Shown: piece after piece, positions 43,118 through 52,060 of the stretch
How the letters are laid out: the number at the start of each line of letters is the position of its first letter
Numbering within the stretch: position 1 is the first letter of the stretch
Source: an uncultured Porphyromonadaceae bacterium
Lineage (GTDB): Bacteria; Bacteroidota; Bacteroidia; Bacteroidales; Muribaculaceae
Direction of reading: 5' to 3'
Assembly (NCBI GenBank): GCA_947178215.1
Contig: CAMWXJ010000012.1
Location: 1-64,000, forward strand
Length of the DNA stretch: 64,000 nucleotides
Made by a program: the position numbers and the translations under genes
The notes under the pieces: generated by a model
The model's input: the letters and a program-made list of their open reading frames with translations, nothing else
Databases searched by the model: none
What the model was told of the DNA's origin: nothing

Positions 43118-43160
43118 ATCAGTAGGCTTAGGCGTGATAGACACGCCTAAGCCTACTGAT
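43118..43160 (+). terminator. Intrinsic terminator after mannosidase operon
   Basis: Perfect 19-bp arms (43118-43136 and 43142-43160; core AGGCTTAGGCGTG) around a 5-base loop, followed by TTTTG. One of the strongest hairpins in the window. Confidence 0.88.
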
Positions 43161-43267
43161 TTTGTAATCGCTTTGCAGTTTCTACCTTGTGGAGACCGAC
43201 TTTTACTGCATGAAATTTGACTCCCGGAGTTAATGGTGTGCCATATTATAATCTCGATTATTTTTCA

Positions 43268-43275
43268 TAACTTTG
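43268..43275 (+). promoter_or_regulatory. -7 box upstream of TPR-HTH regulator
   Basis: TAACTTTG matches TAnnTTTG. Transcription from it would begin near 43282, which supports the ATG at 43319 rather than the one at 43280 as the regulator's start. Confidence 0.5.
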
Positions 43276-43318
43276 CAGTATGAAAAGACCTTATAATAGT
43301 CTGGTTATTAACGTGGTT

Positions 43319-44980
43319 ATGAGTAAACTGTCATACAGAGCCCCGCTGCTGCTCCTGTTTGTCGCATTGATTGTCACAGGCATGATGTCTTCCTGCTCAT
43401 CTTCAAATCGCCATATGCAGGTTATTTCCGAAGCCGAAAGGCTTGCTGACGCATATCCTGACAGTGCTTTGGCTCTGCTTGATGAAATTGAGCCTTCGGA
43501 ATTGTCAATTGATTCGCTAAAAGCCAAATACCATCTCCTTAAAGCTTTAATTCATGATAGTCGGGGACATCTGATGCTGTCTGATTCTTTAATCAGGTAT
43601 TCTGCGAGTTATTATAAGGATAAAGATTTAAATAATTCCATACGCAGTGCATCCCTTTCGGCCCTTTATGATTATTGGGTAAGGGGTGACAGACACGCTA
43701 TTTTGCAATTGGATTCCTTAGCTAATCAGCCAGGTTTGCCCGACAGTCTTGCTGTCTTTCCTTTGCGTAAAAGAGCTTACTGGAGTACAAAAATATTTGA
43801 TGTCGAAGGGAATAGACATGCTATAAAGCGATTGATTTCGATAGATAAAGATTCAGCGTGGCAACAAACATACAAGTACTGGCTGTATACTGATTATCTA
43901 TTTGAAAATAAAAGCGATTCTATTCTTATCATTATTGATGATCTTATAGAGCAGTCTGTCCGTGCCAGATCTTCTACCAAACAATTCAGTTATGAATATG
44001 AGAAGATAGGTGCGTTGGCAGAACTGGGCCACTATGACGAAAGTTTGGCATTAGCTGATAAATTTCTTGAAAAAGCGCCCGGAAATTCAATACAGCATTA
44101 CATTCATCTGTGGAAATCAGTAGTATTCTTCAATATGGGGAATCGGAATCTCGCAATTCAGGAATTAGGCAAAGCCGACAGTTGCGCATCAGTGATTTCT
44201 GAAATAGAAAGAGGGTACTATAATAGTTTTGCATATGTTCTAACCACGGTATATGATTATCAAAAGACCGGAAAATTAAAATTGATTCCTATGGCGACGA
44301 TTAACAATCGCCAGAAGGATATTATGTATCGTGACCAATCCATACAGCAGGAGTCAGAGCAGAGTGCCCTGATGATTGAAAATAAGAGATTGAATCTTAA
44401 AGCCAGAAATGACCGACAATTGGCAATCATAGTCATTGTCATACTTGTAGGTATGATTATATCCGGGCTTTCTATCTGGTATGCCCTAAACAAACGACGT
44501 AAGACTATCGAGGCCGAGGACCGTGTCGAATCCCTGCAAAAAATGGTGGAGGAGATCAAAGAACCTGTCACAGCATCTTCTAATCAGGAATCCTTACGCC
44601 GGGCTATGCTCCGGCAACTTGGCATAATAAAAATGGTGGCGGAAACCCCGACAGAACAGAATCGAGAGATGCTCCGCAAAATATCTTCTATCGGTTATGA
44701 CACGCAGGGCGCTCTTGTGAACTGGGAAAATGTATATGAGATAATCGATAATCTTCATTCCGGATTTTATACCGAGCTTCATAAGCGTTTCGGTGACACC
44801 CTCTCCGTAAAGGAGGAGCAGATAATCGTACTTATGATAGCCGGATTCTCAACAAAAGAAATCAGTGTCATCACTGCGCAAACCACGGCTACCATCTATG
44901 TACGTAAATCGTCAGTACGAAAGAAGCTCGTCATCCCTGAAAAGGAAGATATAGTAGCTTTTTTGCGAGGAGTCGTTTAA
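43319..44980 (+). CDS. TPR-membrane-HTH one-component regulator
   Basis: A 553-residue protein from the ATG at 43319, which gives a clean lipoprotein-like signal (GMMSSC). A reading from 43280 adds 13 residues but would start at or before the transcription start. The periplasmic part is TPR-like (YPDSALALLDEI and later repeats, to about 340), then a helix QLAIIVIVILVGMIISGLSIWYAL (about 365-388), a coiled coil, and a C-terminal LuxR-like helix-turn-helix (SVKEEQIIVLMIAGFSTKEISVITAQTTATIYVRKSSVRKKL). This class senses envelope signals and directly controls nearby genes. It precedes the barrel gene at 45148, its likely target. It is the intact relative of the broken gene at 2611. Confidence 0.85.
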   Translation: MSKLSYRAPLLLLFVALIVTGMMSSCSSSNRHMQVISEAERLADAYPDSALALLDEIEPSELSIDSLKAKYHLLKALIHDSRGHLMLSDSLIRYSASYYKDKDLNNSIRSASLSALYDYWVRGDRHAILQLDSLANQPGLPDSLAVFPLRKRAYWSTKIFDVEGNRHAIKRLISIDKDSAWQQTYKYWLYTDYLFENKSDSILIIIDDLIEQSVRARSSTKQFSYEYEKIGALAELGHYDESLALADKFLEKAPGNSIQHYIHLWKSVVFFNMGNRNLAIQELGKADSCASVISEIERGYYNSFAYVLTTVYDYQKTGKLKLIPMATINNRQKDIMYRDQSIQQESEQSALMIENKRLNLKARNDRQLAIIVIVILVGMIISGLSIWYALNKRRKTIEAEDRVESLQKMVEEIKEPVTASSNQESLRRAMLRQLGIIKMVAETPTEQNREMLRKISSIGYDTQGALVNWENVYEIIDNLHSGFYTELHKRFGDTLSVKEEQIIVLMIAGFSTKEISVITAQTTATIYVRKSSVRKKLVIPEKEDIVAFLRGVV

Positions 44981-45081
44981 GATTAAGACTCATTTGGAAA
45001 CATTGCGGCCATATTAAGACTTTTAAGAATTGGCAATATTGAAAATCAACGTGTTACGAGTTTGAAATTAAGACTCGCTTA

Positions 45082-45114
45082 TTTGTCGTTAAGATTGATT
45101 TAGATATAATTTTG
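45082..45114 (+). promoter_or_regulatory. Promoter of TonB-dependent-receptor-like gene
   Basis: TTTG (45082-45085) and TAATTTTG (45107-45114) match the -33 and -7 elements. The start would be near 45121, 27 bases before the ATG at 45148. Confidence 0.65.
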
Positions 45115-45147
45115 CGGTACGAAACCAATAAAAACCCGTATCGCAAT

Positions 45148-47238
45148 ATGACAAGAAAAATAAACAAAATCGTGATGATGGTAGCGGCGCTAATACTGTT
45201 GCCTGTCATCGTAGCCGCACAAGAAACAGCTGATACCATCTCGGCGCAGGAACTCAATGAAGTTGTGGTGCAGGCACCGAAAGTCATTCGCAAGGCTGAT
45301 ATGGAAGTATATCATCCATCGAAAAGCGCGGTCGAAAACTCAAAGAATGGAATCCAGCTCCTAAGCAACCTGATGATTCCTACACTGACCGTAAGTGAGG
45401 CTCTTGGTTCAATTCAGGCATCCGGACAATCTGTGCAGGTTCGTATCAACGGAAGAGAGTCGTCTATCGACCAAGTACGAGCCTTACTGCCTGAAACTAT
45501 CAAACGCGTAGAATGGATTGACAATCCCGGACTTCGCTACGGAGGGGCCACCCATGTTCTGAATTTCATTGTCGCCAATCCTACTGTCGGAGGTTCGCTG
45601 ATGACTGCGGCACGCCCGGCTTTGAATGTGGCATGGGGTGACTACATGGCTGATGCCAAATTCAATGTAGGCCGTTCACAATGGGAAGTCGGAGGAAACT
45701 ACAAGTTGACCAATAGAATAAAAACGCATCGTGACTACACCGAAACCTTTTCATATACTGACGGAACATCGGTAACCCGCGATGAGACCTCTCTCGGAGG
45801 GTTGCTCGACAACTCGCTGGCAAATATGTGGGCATCTTATAATTATATAAAGCCTGATACCACTGTATTTATGGCAGAATTCGGATTTCATCAGAATATT
45901 AATGAGCGATGGCTATATAACGGTCTTTTACGTTTAAGCAATGGCACAGACGATATTTTATTAAACGATACAAAAGGGGCCGACGGCAGTACTCCGACTT
46001 TGTCACTTTATTGGCAGCAGAGTTTCCGAAACAAGCAGATGCTTGTATTGAATTTCAACAGCTCATTTTATTTCGGTCGTTCATTTTCTGACTATTTAGA
46101 GCAACTTCCCGGTGCCCAAAGCTATCTGACTGACATTCATACCAACATCAAAGACCGCAATCAGGCTTATGCTGTCGAAGCAAATTATATAAGGAACCGG
46201 CGCAATGGACGATTCACCGCCGGAGCTTCATACACTGCAAACCGCAATCGCTCGCAGTATGAGAATCTTGGCGGAGATATATTCCACCAGCGACAGGATA
46301 AAGTATATCTATTTGCCGAATACTTTCATCGCTTCGGTAAGTGGACTGCCACTGCCGGCATGGGCGTCCAATACACAGACTTCCTTTTCAAAGAGACAAA
46401 CCAAGACAATCACACCTGGAATCTGCGCCCACAAGCAACAATTACCTATTCACTGAATCAGAACCACAATTTCCGGCTCAACTTCACATCTTGGCAGTCA
46501 ACACCTTCGCTGGCTGAAACCAATATCGTGCCCCAACAGCTTGATGGTTTCCAGTGGCGTGTAGGCAACCAAAATCTAAAAACTGCCAACTCATATATGC
46601 TGACATTCCGCTATGGCTTCAACCTGCCTCGCGTCAATAGCTCATTCGGTGTCCGCGCCTTTGCCTCTCCCAATGCCATCACCCCGATTTTGCAATGTGA
46701 GGATGATAAACTTATCACCACATATGAAAACAGTCGTGGATTGCGGAATCTTTCATTTTTCCTTGCGCCTCAAATCGACATCATACCGGACTGGCTTATG
46801 GCGAGTGGTTATATAGAGTATCGAATGGAACGTATGCGCGGAACGGGATATACTCTAAACAGCAACTCATGGAGTGGCAACGTCTCCATTGGACTGATGC
46901 ACTGGGGATTTGTCCTCAGTGGTCAATACAAGCGGGCTCAGCGCGACCTTTGGGGTGAAAAAATCTCATGGGGCGAAGACCTCAATATCATCGACCTCAG
47001 CTACAACTGGAAATCATGGCAGTTCTCTGCCGGAATAATAATGCCTTTCGGGAAATATGACCAGGGCAGCAAATCGCTCAGCAAATGGAATAGCAATGAG
47101 CAACACATGCGCCTCGACATGCGCATGCCCTATATATCTATAAATTATAATCTACAATGGGGCAGGCAAAAACATGGTGCTCGAAAGCTTGTAGATATTG
47201 ATGCCAACGCTGACCGTTCAACCGCCGGAGGAAGATAG
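45148..47238 (+). CDS. TonB-dependent-receptor-like outer-membrane barrel protein
   Basis: A 696-residue protein. I use the ATG at 45148 (MTRKINKIVMMVAALILLPVIVAAQ); the longer frame begins with TTG inside the promoter. Residues 35-150 form a plug-like domain (LNEVVVQAPKV, VQVRINGRESSIDQVRALLPETIKRVEWIDNPGLRYG), and the rest is a long beta-barrel with Asn-rich turns, closest to the outer membrane beta-barrel group (PF14905-like). No carboxypeptidase-like N-terminal domain is visible, and no SusD partner follows. The C-terminal tail ends RSTAGGR rather than aromatic, which is unusual. Probable substrate importer or assembly factor under the adjacent regulator. Confidence 0.8.
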   Translation: MTRKINKIVMMVAALILLPVIVAAQETADTISAQELNEVVVQAPKVIRKADMEVYHPSKSAVENSKNGIQLLSNLMIPTLTVSEALGSIQASGQSVQVRINGRESSIDQVRALLPETIKRVEWIDNPGLRYGGATHVLNFIVANPTVGGSLMTAARPALNVAWGDYMADAKFNVGRSQWEVGGNYKLTNRIKTHRDYTETFSYTDGTSVTRDETSLGGLLDNSLANMWASYNYIKPDTTVFMAEFGFHQNINERWLYNGLLRLSNGTDDILLNDTKGADGSTPTLSLYWQQSFRNKQMLVLNFNSSFYFGRSFSDYLEQLPGAQSYLTDIHTNIKDRNQAYAVEANYIRNRRNGRFTAGASYTANRNRSQYENLGGDIFHQRQDKVYLFAEYFHRFGKWTATAGMGVQYTDFLFKETNQDNHTWNLRPQATITYSLNQNHNFRLNFTSWQSTPSLAETNIVPQQLDGFQWRVGNQNLKTANSYMLTFRYGFNLPRVNSSFGVRAFASPNAITPILQCEDDKLITTYENSRGLRNLSFFLAPQIDIIPDWLMASGYIEYRMERMRGTGYTLNSNSWSGNVSIGLMHWGFVLSGQYKRAQRDLWGEKISWGEDLNIIDLSYNWKSWQFSAGIIMPFGKYDQGSKSLSKWNSNEQHMRLDMRMPYISINYNLQWGRQKHGARKLVDIDANADRSTAGGR

Positions 47239-47244
47239 AGATAG

Positions 47245-47290
47245 CGATGTGAGGCTGAGACGTAATTGATTATGCCTCAGCCTCACATCG
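47245..47290. terminator. Terminator between convergent genes
   Basis: CGATGTGAGGCTGAG (47245-47259) and its perfect complement (47276-47290) form a 15-bp stem with a 16-base loop. It follows the barrel gene and precedes the end of the convergent PL5-GH88 gene. Confidence 0.75.
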
Positions 47291-47325
47291 TTTACGGAGT
47301 TATTCAGTATTGTTTACGGGCTTAT

Positions 47326-49689
47326 TCAGCGATTGATTGCGCGGCGGCGGCCGAGAGCTTCGAGATAGTAGTAGTCGGCGTAGTTGAGCGGTACGTCTAT
47401 CTCGCTGCCGGCGGGATGATGACCGGTGGAGTGGAGCAGCAGGAAGCCGTAGTCGCCACCCATTGTGGCATGGTAGCCGTCGGTAAGGCTGTCGGTGATG
47501 CGGTCGGCTGCGGCGAGGTAACCGGCTGCACGGTCGCTGTCGGTATATCCCGCCAGTTCATACAGTGCCGACGCTATGATTGCGGCGGCCGATGCGTCGC
47601 GCGGTATGGCGGGATCGGCCTTGTCGGGAGTGAGATTGTCGACAGCCGGCATGTGCATGTCCCAATAAGGCACACCGTCGGACGGCATGTTTTTCATGCC
47701 GAGAATGAAGTCGGCTATGCGTTCGGCGAGTCGGAGATAGCGCGAATCGGCTGTGAAGCGGTAGCACATGGTGTAGCCGTACAGTCCCCATCCCTGGCCG
47801 CGACTCCAGAATGAGTCGTCGTCGTAGCCCTGATGTGTCACGTGTAGGCGCGCTTCGCCCGTCGAGGTGTCGTAGTCCACCACGTGATACGACGAAGCAT
47901 CGGGGCGGAAATGATTGCTCATGGTCTTGTCGGCATGGTTGACGGCAATCCGATAGTAGGTTGAGTCGCCTGTAAGCTGTGTGGCGTGAAACAGCATTTC
48001 GAGATTCATCATATTGTCAATGATGACGGGATATTGCCAGATGTCGCGGTTGAAGTCCCATGAGCGGATGAGCTTCATGTCGGGGTTGTAGCGTGTACAC
48101 TGGCTCTCTGTTGCGCGTAGCAGCACGTCGCGGTACGAGCGTTCGCCGGTAGCGTCGAGTGCGCGACCGAAGCTGTTGTTGACCATGAAGCCTATGTCGT
48201 GGTTGCCGGTGTAGTTTTTAGCGTCCTCGATGCGCCATGTCCACGACACGGCAAGCTGGCGGTGCTCGGGGTTGTTGGTGTAGTCGTAAAGCTGCCACAG
48301 CGAGCCGGGAAAGAAGCCTGAACACCAGTCGTATGCGTCAATCATAGCGAGGGTGGAGTCCTTGGCTATCGAGCGTGGCATGAGGCGTGCCCGCAGTGCG
48401 TTTTGTTCCTTGCGGGCTTCTTCCGCTGCGACGGTTACGGCGTAGGGGAGTTGCATTGTGGCGAAAGCGTAGCCGTTGTCGGCTGTTCCGGCCTCGACAT
48501 ACAGCAGATTGAACGGGTCGGCGGGGTCGTAGATGCGTGTATCGCGCCATGCGCGCATATATGCGGCGCGGCGGTCGGCGAGGAGGGTGTCGGCGGGGTC
48601 GATGAGATACTGCGCGGTGCGGTAGAGGGTTTTGGCGAGTTCTTGCGAGGGGAGGGCCATTCCGGTAATTTCCTTATACGGCCACGGCTGCGGATTGCGT
48701 CCGATATAAGGCATGAGGTAATCGGCTGCGGCGTAATAGAGCTTGCTGTCGGGCGACAGGCCGAGATTGCGCGCCATAGAGAGTATGTCGAGAAAATGCG
48801 ACAGGTTGTAGTGCGAGTAATGGAAAGCGCGCGTGCGGGTGAGCTCGCGCGGCTGCGCTCCATTGTCGTCGACCTGAGCGGCGAGGCGGCGGCCGGGCAT
48901 TGCCTCAATCACTTCTATCGCCTTGTCGCGGCGGCCGGCGTAGAGCGAGAAAGCTATTATCTGGGCGTCGTAGGCCACGCTGTGGTTGTTTGTCGCTTTG
49001 TCGTCCTTGCGGCCGTTGGGGCTTGTGGTCATCCAGTCGGCAAGCGCTCCAAACCATTTGCGTAGCGCCCGGTCATCCTTTTTGGTCCAGCTTCGGGAGT
49101 CGTTGAGAAGCGCCACGGCGTCGAGCATCTCCACAAACGAGTATGTGTCGATAAGACCTGCGAAATTGCCTTTGTTGCCGTTGTGGCCGCGGGCTACCTG
49201 CGAGTATTCGAGATGCGGGTTCATGCGGGTGTCGCGGTCGAGAAACCATGTGCGCAACAGTCGGGCGGCTTTGGCCGCATAGCGTTCGTCGCCGCTCAGA
49301 TACCACGCCAGGGCGAGGGTCTGGACGCGTTCGGCGGTCGTGCCGAGGCGGTTGCGGTCGTATAGGGCGAGTTCGGGTGTGGATTCTCCGTCGCGGTAGA
49401 CATATGGGAGTCCGTCGGGCTTCGAAGGGTTTGGCCAATAGTAGCGCGAAAGGCTCATGTAGTCGTGCATGTCGCCGCTGAGAGGGGCGGCGGGTTTCAT
49501 CATCACCGACAGCGGCTCGACATCAAGCAGCGAGTCGGCCTGTTGTTTCAGTCGCTCGAATGAGGCGGCGTAGTAGGGTTGCGTAATAGAAGCCTTGACG
49601 CGCGCGAGGTGTCCGCTGTCCCATATTGCCTGCCCGCTGGCTGTCAGTGCGGCAATGCACGCCGCCAGTGTTATGAGTATTTTTTTCAT
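47326..49689 (-). CDS. Fusion of PL5-like alginate-lyase domain and GH88-like hydrolase
   Basis: A 787-residue exported enzyme. The ATG at 49689 gives MKKILITLAACIAALTASGQ. Residues 20-380 resemble the alginate lyase (PL5-like, alpha/alpha toroid) domain: MSLSRYYWPNPSKPDGLPYVYRDG, NPHLEYSQVARGHNGNKGNFAGLID, NNHSVAYDAQ. Residues 400-785 resemble GH88/unsaturated glucuronyl hydrolase: NHDIGFMVNNSFGRAL, the second Asp in IIDNMMNLEMLF, and WSRGQGWGLYGYTMCYRF. A lyase cleaves uronic-acid polymers and leaves unsaturated ends that a GH88 hydrolase would remove, so one polypeptide could do both steps. I am not sure each domain keeps activity or what polymer is used. Confidence 0.8.
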   Translation of the reverse strand: MKKILITLAACIAALTASGQAIWDSGHLARVKASITQPYYAASFERLKQQADSLLDVEPLSVMMKPAAPLSGDMHDYMSLSRYYWPNPSKPDGLPYVYRDGESTPELALYDRNRLGTTAERVQTLALAWYLSGDERYAAKAARLLRTWFLDRDTRMNPHLEYSQVARGHNGNKGNFAGLIDTYSFVEMLDAVALLNDSRSWTKKDDRALRKWFGALADWMTTSPNGRKDDKATNNHSVAYDAQIIAFSLYAGRRDKAIEVIEAMPGRRLAAQVDDNGAQPRELTRTRAFHYSHYNLSHFLDILSMARNLGLSPDSKLYYAAADYLMPYIGRNPQPWPYKEITGMALPSQELAKTLYRTAQYLIDPADTLLADRRAAYMRAWRDTRIYDPADPFNLLYVEAGTADNGYAFATMQLPYAVTVAAEEARKEQNALRARLMPRSIAKDSTLAMIDAYDWCSGFFPGSLWQLYDYTNNPEHRQLAVSWTWRIEDAKNYTGNHDIGFMVNNSFGRALDATGERSYRDVLLRATESQCTRYNPDMKLIRSWDFNRDIWQYPVIIDNMMNLEMLFHATQLTGDSTYYRIAVNHADKTMSNHFRPDASSYHVVDYDTSTGEARLHVTHQGYDDDSFWSRGQGWGLYGYTMCYRFTADSRYLRLAERIADFILGMKNMPSDGVPYWDMHMPAVDNLTPDKADPAIPRDASAAAIIASALYELAGYTDSDRAAGYLAAADRITDSLTDGYHATMGGDYGFLLLHSTGHHPAGSEIDVPLNYADYYYLEALGRRRAINR

Positions 49690-49742
49690 CGTATGATTCA
49701 TCGAAATGCTGATTGGTTATTTCTACACGTACTAATACAAGA

Positions 49743-49779
49743 ATATCTCCTCTCTGACCGATAGTATCAGAGAGGAGAT
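49743..49779 (-). terminator. Terminator downstream of tRNA-Leu
   Basis: TATCTCCTCTCTGA (49743-49756) pairs perfectly with 49766-49779. It lies just 3' of the minus-strand tRNA-Leu. Confidence 0.7.
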
Positions 49780-49786
49780 AAACGGA

Positions 49787-49871
49787 GTGCTCGAAGCGGG
49801 ACTCGAACCCGCACAGCCGCAATAGCCAAGGGATTTTAAGTCCCTCGTGTCTACCATTTCACCATTCGAGC
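49787..49871 (-). tRNA. tRNA-Leu (UAA)
   Basis: An 85-base class II tRNA with a long variable arm. The acceptor arm GCTCGAA pairs with TTCGAGC; discriminator base is A; CCA is not encoded. The anticodon loop reads CTTAAAA, giving anticodon UAA. The T-arm GGGTTCGAGTCCC is intact. Confidence 0.93.
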
Positions 49872-49981
49872 ATCATCAACCTTTCGGCATCCATGTTGCT
49901 TGATGCGATAGTTTGCACGGCAAAGTTAACCCGATTTTTGCAAACCTGCAAATTTTAAGTGGATAGAACATGCCTTAAACG

Positions 49982-50018
49982 AAGAAAGTCTCCGAGATTA
50001 TCTCTCGAAGACTTTCTT
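49982..50018 (-). terminator. Terminator downstream of tRNA-Pro
   Basis: AAGAAAGTCTCCGAGA and CTCTCGAAGACTTTCTT form a long stem with one mismatch immediately 3' of the minus-strand tRNA-Pro. The gap 49872-49981 between the tRNAs holds an A/T-rich stretch and no gene. Confidence 0.65.
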
Positions 50019-50021
50019 ATG

Positions 50022-50096
50022 TCGGGGTGAGAAGATTCGAACTTCCGACCACACGCCCCCCAGACGCGTACTCTAACCTGGCTGAGCTACACCCCG
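50022..50096 (-). tRNA. tRNA-Pro (GGG)
   Basis: A 75-base tRNA. The acceptor arm CGGGGTG pairs with CACCCCG, discriminator A, no encoded CCA. The anticodon stem CGCGT/GCGTG (two G-U pairs) carries the loop CTGGGGG, so the anticodon is GGG with G37. The T-arm TTCGAATC is present. The A/T-rich gap 50097-50210 holds no gene. Confidence 0.92.
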
Positions 50097-50210
50097 ATTG
50101 GGCTTAAAAGCGATGCAAAGGTACGCCGATTTGGCGGTGTGTGCAAATTTTTTGGCAATTATTTTATCGAAAAGCGCAATTTTTAATTTTGCATATTTAT
50201 GTAAAATATT

Positions 50211-50729
50211 TTAATGGGTTGATTGATTGCGGGTAGCTGTTCGTGTGACTATCCTCTTCAAAATCGTGTTCAACCCCAAAAGCATTGCTCCCACTACGGA
50301 AATGACGCCGATAAGCCATGCGGCCGATGCCGGCAGTGCAGTGCGGGCCGCCATATCCATATATTGGCTGTCGTGTGTAAAAATGTCGGCCACTATCCGG
50401 GGCAGATTCGGCACGGCTATCGCTACGGCGGCTATTGCGGCCACGACGGCGGCGGCGGGGATGAGGCGCGACAGCAGCCGCTCGCGTCGCTCCGTGCGGG
50501 CTCGGCTCTCGGCGGCTTCGGCGGCGGCACGCATTGCCGTACGGTAGGCGAAATTGCTCGGCAGGCCGGGCGAACGGTCGAGTTGCGACACGCTGCGCGA
50601 GATGAGGCTGTCGAGAAGCATGTCGTCGCTATCGTCGGCATCGGTGTGGCGGGTTGCGTCGGGATTGAAGCTGTCGGGCAGACGCCTGGCGAGGTGTCGT
50701 TCGCCCTGGTTGTGGAATATCTGTTTCAT
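50211..50729 (-). CDS. Membrane protein paired with ECF sigma factor, possible anti-sigma factor
   Basis: A 172-residue protein. The cytosolic N-terminal 75 residues are charged (DDSDDMLLDSLISRSVSQLDRSPGLPSNFAYRTAMRAAAEA), followed by two membrane segments (about 92-112 and 138-158). It starts inside the last four bases of the sigma gene, so the two are translationally coupled, the usual arrangement for an anti-sigma factor. The N-terminal stretch with LP-NFAYR resembles the short anti-sigma helix pattern of Bacteroidetes. Anti-sigma activity is inferred from context. Confidence 0.6.
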   Translation of the reverse strand: MKQIFHNQGERHLARRLPDSFNPDATRHTDADDSDDMLLDSLISRSVSQLDRSPGLPSNFAYRTAMRAAAEAAESRARTERRERLLSRLIPAAAVVAAIAAVAIAVPNLPRIVADIFTHDSQYMDMAARTALPASAAWLIGVISVVGAMLLGLNTILKRIVTRTATRNQSTH

Positions 50730-51325
50730 AAGCCGGATGAGAGGTCGGAGTTGATTGATTCGCGAAGTCGGTTGCGGAGGCGCATGAGTCGCACCTTTAC
50801 GTTAGATGCCGTCATGTGCATTATCTCTGCTATCTCGGCAACTGAGCGCGAGTCGTAATAATATAAGGTGAGGAGTGCCCTGTCGGCCGCTTCGAGCCGC
50901 TGCATGGCGGCTTCGAGTACGGCGAGGCGTGGGTCGGCGTCGCTTTCGTCGGCGGGGTGGAGGCGGCTGTCGAGGTCGCTGAGCGGAGTGTCGGCAAGCG
51001 TATGGTCGGGACGTGCCGCCGTGCTACGCGTGTAGTCTATCGCCATATTGTAGGCGATACGGAATATCCATGTGCCCACGGCCGATCGCCCGTCGAAAGC
51101 TATGGCGCGGTTGTAGACACGCATCATGACATCCTGCGTCAGCTCCTCGGCGTCGGGAGCCGACCCCACTACGCGCACTATGAGCGCAAACACGCGTCGC
51201 GAGTAGCGCTCGACAAGCGTCTCGAATGCCGACACACTGCCAGTGGCGGCCACCGAAGCGAGAAGTTCGTCGTCGGTGTCGCGCGGGCGTCTGTTGCGTG
51301 ATGAAGTGAAGTTGAAGAGTGTCAT
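50726..51325 (-). CDS. ECF RNA polymerase sigma factor
   Basis: A 199-residue sigma-70 family protein of the ECF type. Region 2 (about 22-90: AFETLVERYSRRVFALIVRVVG, AEELTQDVMMRVY, GTWIFRIAYNMAIDYTRS) binds the -10 element, and region 4 (about 140-190: LEAADRALLTLYYYDSRSVAEIAEIMHMTASNVKVRLMRLRNRLRE) binds the -35 element. Downstream and overlapping by four bases is a membrane protein that may hold it inactive. Divergent to the gene at 51487. Confidence 0.93.
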   Translation of the reverse strand: MTLFNFTSSRNRRPRDTDDELLASVAATGSVSAFETLVERYSRRVFALIVRVVGSAPDAEELTQDVMMRVYNRAIAFDGRSAVGTWIFRIAYNMAIDYTRSTAARPDHTLADTPLSDLDSRLHPADESDADPRLAVLEAAMQRLEAADRALLTLYYYDSRSVAEIAEIMHMTASNVKVRLMRLRNRLRESINSDLSSGL

Positions 51326-51486
51326 GTCGCTCTTTTTGACGCAAGAGCCCGCTTTGCGGTTACACCGGGATGAATAAAAATTTTTTTTCTGGGGAAGTGT
51401 AACCGTCGGCGGGGTAGCTGCGTCAAACAGTTACAAACTTACAAAAAACGTTTCAAACTCCAACCCTATAACCTCATTATAATAAT

Positions 51487-51936
51487 ATGGATTTCATCAG
51501 TGTACCCTTCGTTCTCTTCATCATCGGCGAGACCCTCTACCGCATCATCAAGCTCTATGCCACCCGTCGCGAGCGCATCCTCTATATAGAGAAGATGTCG
51601 GAGATGCCTACCGTGGCTCCCGGCACCCCTATGCCGGCGGTCTGCTATCCCCCCATGCCCGACAACATAGGTTCGTCGTCGGGACGTTTCACCGCTCTCC
51701 GCTGGGCCATGGTACTCGTAGGTATCGGCGTTGGAATGTTGTTTGGCATCTTGATTGACCTGGCGTTCAATCCCGACCTCATAAACCATCCCTACGACTT
51801 TACCCACGGCATATACAGCGTGATATTCGCTTCGTCGATGTTCATCTTCGGCGGCCTCGGACTCGTAACGGCCTATATCATCGAAAGCCGTCAGATAGCC
51901 CGTCTCAACGATAGCGCGGATAATAAAGCCGCCTGA
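51487..51936 (+). CDS. Small membrane protein (DUF6249-like)
   Basis: A 149-residue protein with three hydrophobic segments (about 4-20, 76-98 and 115-135). A short basic segment follows the first helix (KLYATRRERILYIEKMSE), and a central linker is Pro-rich (VAPGTPMPAVCYPPMPDNI). This looks like the DUF6249 group found beside ECF sigma factors in Bacteroidetes. It is divergently oriented to the sigma gene, so it may be one of its targets. Confidence 0.55.
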   Translation: MDFISVPFVLFIIGETLYRIIKLYATRRERILYIEKMSEMPTVAPGTPMPAVCYPPMPDNIGSSSGRFTALRWAMVLVGIGVGMLFGILIDLAFNPDLINHPYDFTHGIYSVIFASSMFIFGGLGLVTAYIIESRQIARLNDSADNKAA

Positions 51937-51939
51937 GAT

Positions 51940-52060
51940 TAGTTCTTACATCAGAGTGTGTGTGCGTTACACACACGGTAAAGTATCCTGTCATGACCCG
52001 GCGGCCGTGACGGGATACGGCCCGTATCTGCAACAACAGCAACAAAACACTGAGGAAAGC
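51940..52060 (+). promoter_or_regulatory. proC leader with two hairpins
   Basis: Upstream of proC lie a hairpin GTGTGTG-CGTTA-CACACAC near 51955-51973 and another, TATCCTGTCA with TGACGGGATA, near 51985-52018. A long reading frame extends proC upstream through this region but has no credible start. The hairpins may end the transcript from 51487 or regulate proC. Confidence 0.35.

Noticed and set aside
48403..49065. + strand frame opposite the PL5-GH88 gene
   Set aside because: Shadow frame; lacks a domain or promoter.
51940..52060. Riboswitch upstream of proC
   Set aside because: Two hairpins are present, but I can match them to no known riboswitch core.
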